From the NCBI GenBank assembly GCA_016717225.1, contig JADKGB010000004.1:1-64000 (forward strand): a stretch of 64,000 nucleotides of DNA. The letters are read 5' to 3'. Both the position numbers and the translations under genes were made by a program. This document shows positions 61,085 through 64,000 of the stretch, one piece after another. The stretch's first letter is position 1; every line of letters begins with the position of its first letter. Under the pieces are notes generated by a model. The model did not search any database. It saw nothing but the letters and a program-made list of their open reading frames with translations, and had not been told where the DNA came from. Origin of the DNA: Flavobacteriales bacterium. GTDB lineage: Bacteria; Bacteroidota; Bacteroidia; Flavobacteriales_F; PHOS-HE28.

Positions 61085-61113
61085 TTGGCGATTATCCGCA
61101 ACCTGATACTTTG
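61085..61113 (+). promoter_or_regulatory. Predicted promoter of the last (frameshifted) secreted-protein gene
   Basis: TTG (61085-61087) and TACTTTG (61107-61113), with 22 nt between TTG and TTTG. The first ATG is at 61183, giving a leader of about 65 nt. The gap 60872-61183 contains nothing else recognisable. Confidence 0.5.
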
Positions 61114-61182
61114 CAGAGCTTTCTAGACAGGGTGTCCTCCTCCCACCCTTCGTACCCTTTTACCAACCCAACCCTTCTTTTC

Positions 61183-62134
61183 ATGAGCAGGTCTCTACTC
61201 CTTTTGTCCAAAGTAATCCTGGTGATCGCTTGTTGTTTCGGAACGGCGCGACAGGCGAAGCGCAGAAGGTTCCACTTACACGTCGCACAAGTATGCGGGA
61301 TTCAGACACCGCGACATCGCCGGGACGGCCAATGCAGCGAGCTCGGGGATGACGTCGCACACGCCTCTACCTCCATCGGGTTCAATGTCACCCACCAGGC
61401 GCTGTTTTCACCACGTTCGGAGCAAAGCTGAACTGCGTGGGGTCTTGGCAGTACCACGGCAGTTGTGGATTGGCCTCGTTCGCTGCCGTCATCGCCGTTC
61501 TCGGTTACGACGGCTAGAGCGGCGCGGTGACCAACGAGCGTGTTCCTCAACTACAAGTTGAAGATGCCGATCATCGACAACACCTTCGACTTTGTCTACG
61601 TCTACACGAACACAACGGCCCAGACTCCTGTTGCCGGAACCCTGCCAGCTGGTACCCAACGCGCAGCATACACGACCCCCGCGCTCGCCAGCTTGGCACC
61701 GCGGGATCGACCTAACCGCATTTAGGGACCGGACGGTCCGATTGGTCTTTACCTACAAGACGGATGCGGCATCTCCATACGCGAACCCTGCGGTGGATGA
61801 TATCACGCTGACGTACATCGCAGCCGCATCGGGCTGCACGAACACCACCCTGTTCCTTCCGCTTCCTTGGCCGCGGCGGCACTCACTGACGAGCGCATCG
61901 GGATCGGCACCTAACCCACCCCAATCAGTACAATTCGATGACGGGGGCCGTTGCTGGCCACACGTTCACCTCAACGGGAAGCATCGCTGGAACCTACATC
62001 ACTGTCCGTTCTGGAACCTTCAATGGAACGTTGGTGGCGTCAGGCACTTCTCCGTTGAACTGGACGGCCGCAGCCGACGGAACTTATGCCTCATCCACCA
62101 ACGGCGCAACTCGCGCGATACGGCTTCAACGAAT
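61183..62134 (+). pseudogene. 5' part of a secreted-protein gene, broken by several frameshifts
   Basis: Fragments in different frames line up as one protein. A signal peptide MSRSLLLLSKVILVIACCFG starts at 61183 (frame 1). A segment VFLNYKLKMPIIDNTFDFVYVYTNTT from 61540 (frame 1) matches the N-terminal domain of the protein at 51256. RTVRLVFTYKTDAA with NPAVDDITLTY (61727 on, frame 2) continues that domain. MTGAVAGHTFTSTGSIAGTY (61938-62138, frame 3) is a diverged copy of a domain repeated at about 62936. The frame then returns to frame 2 from 62135 on. At least four indels are needed, plus an in-frame stop near 61513. Either gene decay or poor sequence quality would explain it. Confidence 0.7.
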
Positions 62135-64000
62135 ATGACCAGTACGATCACGAACACGAGCCCGGTTCCTCTCGCAGGTGAAAATTGCACCAACGCCCAG
62201 AACCTGGCGTTGCTTACCAGCCCATACAGCGCTACCACGGCAGGGTATGCAGACGACATTTCCATCTGTCGCACAGGGTTTGGCGACAGGATATTCTTCA
62301 TCAGCGTGCCGAACGGCTCGACATTATCGATCGGAGAAAGCACCAATGGTTATGATGAGTGGGAATACGTTGGATACGGAGCGACCTGCCCCGGTACGAC
62401 TACCATCAATTGCTGGGACAACGATGCCTTGGCCCAAACGGTATGGACCAACAGCACGGGTTCAGCTCAAACGGTGTGGTACATCCAGGACGGGTACAGT
62501 GGGACCGGAACCTTCACGTTGCAGTGGTCGATCACCACGCCGCCTGCCTGTGCGGGCGCACCCACCGCACCCTCGGACGGAGCCACCGGGATCCCAACGG
62601 CAGGTACCACGTTGAGCTGGCCATCGGTGGCCACGGCTACGGGTTATGACGTGTATTTCGGCACCACCACTCCAGCACCAACGCTGGTTTCGTCCAACCA
62701 GGCCGGAACGACCTATGCGACCGGAGCACTTTCCGGGGGCACCACGTACTACTGGCGCATCGTTCCGCGGAACGCTGCGGGACCGGCGACTGGTTGTGCC
62801 AATTGGAGTTTCGCCACCGCCGTCGTGGGGTGTACGAATGCATCCTTTTATCCCGCCACCCCGTTCGCCGCGCCAGCCCCCGGCGACGCCACATATACCA
62901 TCACTACCTGCCAGTACCAGAGCGAGTACAACCAGATGACCGGTGCGGTCGCCGGCAATACGTTCATTTCTACGGCAGGCATTGCCGGCACCTACATCAC
63001 CGTGCGGGCTGGTGCCGTTGGTGGAACCGTAGTAGCCGATGGTATCACCCCGCTGAGTTGGACAGCTGCGGCCGGAGGAACCTACTTCATCCACTACAAC
63101 ACCAATTCCTCCTGTGGAACGGCCAGCACGTGCATGACCAGCACGATCCAGAACACCACGAGCAACGACCTCTGCGGGAACGCCTTCAACATAGGCTCGC
63201 TGCCTTACACGAGCGCGATCATCTCCAACGCCACTATGACGGACGATGTGGCGGCCAGCACCTGCGACGGTCCTTACAAGAACATCTGGTGGAAAGTGAC
63301 CGGCGTATGCGGCACCATGACCGCGATCACCTGCACGGGTGGGACGAACTTCGATGATGAGATCGCGGTGTTCACCGGGAGTTGCGGAAGCTTCACCCAG
63401 GTAGCCTGCAACGATGACAACGGCGCTGGTTGCACCAGCAACTATGCTGGCGTTTCATGGACCTCGACGGCCGGAACCGTTTACTATATCACCGTGGGCA
63501 GCTATTACAACGCCGGTCCTACAGGGAACATCCAGCTGAACGTGACCGGCGGTGATGTTACCGCTCCGTCCATTACCTGCCCTGCTGCACAGAGCCCATG
63601 TAGCGCGACCATGCCGAATTACACGGGCTTGGCTACGGGTGTTTCTGACAACTGCACAGCAACGGGATCCATCGTGATCACGCAATCACCAGCTGCAGGA
63701 AGTGCCTTGGCGTTGGGCAACACAACTGTTACGCTCACAGCTACTGATGCTGCCAACAACTTCGCACAATGCACCTTCACGGTCTCGAGGCCTGACGCTG
63801 ATGGTGATGGCACAGCCGACTGTGACGATGGCTGCCCGAACGATCCCAACAAGATCGTGCCCGGACAGTGCGGCTGCGGTGTGGCTGATACCGACACCGA
63901 CGGTGATGGCACGGCCAACTGCAACGACGGCTGCCCCAACGATCCGTTGAAGATCGCCGCAGGTGTGTGTGGTTGCGGAGTAGCTGATACGGACACCGAT
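62135..64000 (+). CDS. Secreted multidomain protein, intact 3' frame running off the window end
   Basis: A frame without stop from ATG 62135 to the window edge (about 622 codons), continuing the broken gene upstream; the ATG is probably not the native start. Domains: a PPC-like domain (SVPNGSTLSIGESTNGYDEW), a fibronectin III-like domain (GYDVYFGTTTPAPTLVSSNQ), a repeat domain (MTGAVAGNTFISTAGIAGTY), a second PPC-like domain (WWKVTGVCGTMTAITCTGGT), an HYR domain (ITCPAAQSPCSATMPNYTGL, then LTATDAANNFAQCTFTVS), and calcium-binding thrombospondin type 3-like repeats with DTDGDGTANCNDGCPNDP. Composition and codon use match the other array genes, so it is most likely another surface protein; its C-terminal tail type lies beyond the window. 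Confidence 0.82.
   Translation, partial: MTSTITNTSPVPLAGENCTNAQNLALLTSPYSATTAGYADDISICRTGFGDRIFFISVPNGSTLSIGESTNGYDEWEYVGYGATCPGTTTINCWDNDALAQTVWTNSTGSAQTVWYIQDGYSGTGTFTLQWSITTPPACAGAPTAPSDGATGIPTAGTTLSWPSVATATGYDVYFGTTTPAPTLVSSNQAGTTYATGALSGGTTYYWRIVPRNAAGPATGCANWSFATAVVGCTNASFYPATPFAAPAPGDATYTITTCQYQSEYNQMTGAVAGNTFISTAGIAGTYITVRAGAVGGTVVADGITPLSWTAAAGGTYFIHYNTNSSCGTASTCMTSTIQNTTSNDLCGNAFNIGSLPYTSAIISNATMTDDVAASTCDGPYKNIWWKVTGVCGTMTAITCTGGTNFDDEIAVFTGSCGSFTQVACNDDNGAGCTSNYAGVSWTSTAGTVYYITVGSYYNAGPTGNIQLNVTGGDVTAPSITCPAAQSPCSATMPNYTGLATGVSDNCTATGSIVITQSPAAGSALALGNTTVTLTATDAANNFAQCTFTVSRPDADGDGTADCDDGCPNDPNKIVPGQCGCGVADTDTDGDGTANCNDGCPNDPLKIAAGVCGCGVADTDTD

Overview
The window reads as chromosomal DNA of a member of the Bacteroidota, most likely a moderately GC-rich relative of the Flavobacteriales. 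Four kinds of evidence point there. There are several type IX secretion system (T9SS) C-terminal sorting domains. Families typical of the phylum are present (DUF2911, DUF4173, SiaB/SiaC with DUF1987). Shine-Dalgarno sequences are mostly absent, with A/C-rich leaders before long genes. Several promoters fit the Bacteroidetes pattern of a TTG box followed about 22-24 nt later by TTTG after a TA. No rRNA, tRNA, CRISPR array, prophage or intact IS element was recognised.

Left part (1-32.6 kb) is mostly housekeeping. In order: the C-terminal part of methylmalonyl-CoA mutase; a REP-associated tyrosine transposase with its palindromic repeat upstream and inside its own coding sequence; small proteins (DUF5076, GNAT, Smr); a glycine-rich T9SS cargo; DUF2911; a spermidine-synthase-like enzyme; an MsbA-type ABC exporter; YajQ; a NYN nuclease-like protein; and a membrane-anchored deaminase-fold protein. 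Then come a six-gene overlapping membrane-protein operon with its own winged-helix regulator and putative operator (10.5-15.2 kb), a ZIP transporter with a methyltransferase, a SiaB/SiaC switch pair, and a 1026-residue ABCG-like fusion. The block ends with PriA, a pseudouridine synthase, PanB, a lipoprotein, DnaK (with a one-base frameshift in this sequence), a GIY-YIG protein whose 3' end lies in a palindromic repeat, and a YwqK/MORN-like protein.

Right part (33-64 kb) is an array of seven very large secreted-protein genes, all on the + strand. The first four (2097, about 1891, about 1778 and about 1476 residues) each end in a T9SS type A sorting domain preceded by a shared two-fold-repeated module of about 200 residues. 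Terminators follow all four; promoters were found for three of them. The next two genes carry no such sorting domain. Both end in a different shared module of about 220 residues with two DGxxxYIGxxNDRDPIL repeats and a terminal EQLP. One of them has the same N-terminal ectodomain and P-domain as its T9SS-tailed neighbour, so the same ectodomain occurs with two different C-terminal tails. The other is a C25 (gingipain-like) peptidase homologue. The seventh gene has an intact reading frame running off the window end, but about 1 kb of its 5' part is broken by several frameshifts.

The most interesting material is this adhesin-like array with its two exchangeable C-terminal modules, followed by the REP/RAYT arrangement and the mosaic palindromic repeats near 15.4 and 31.0-31.9 kb.
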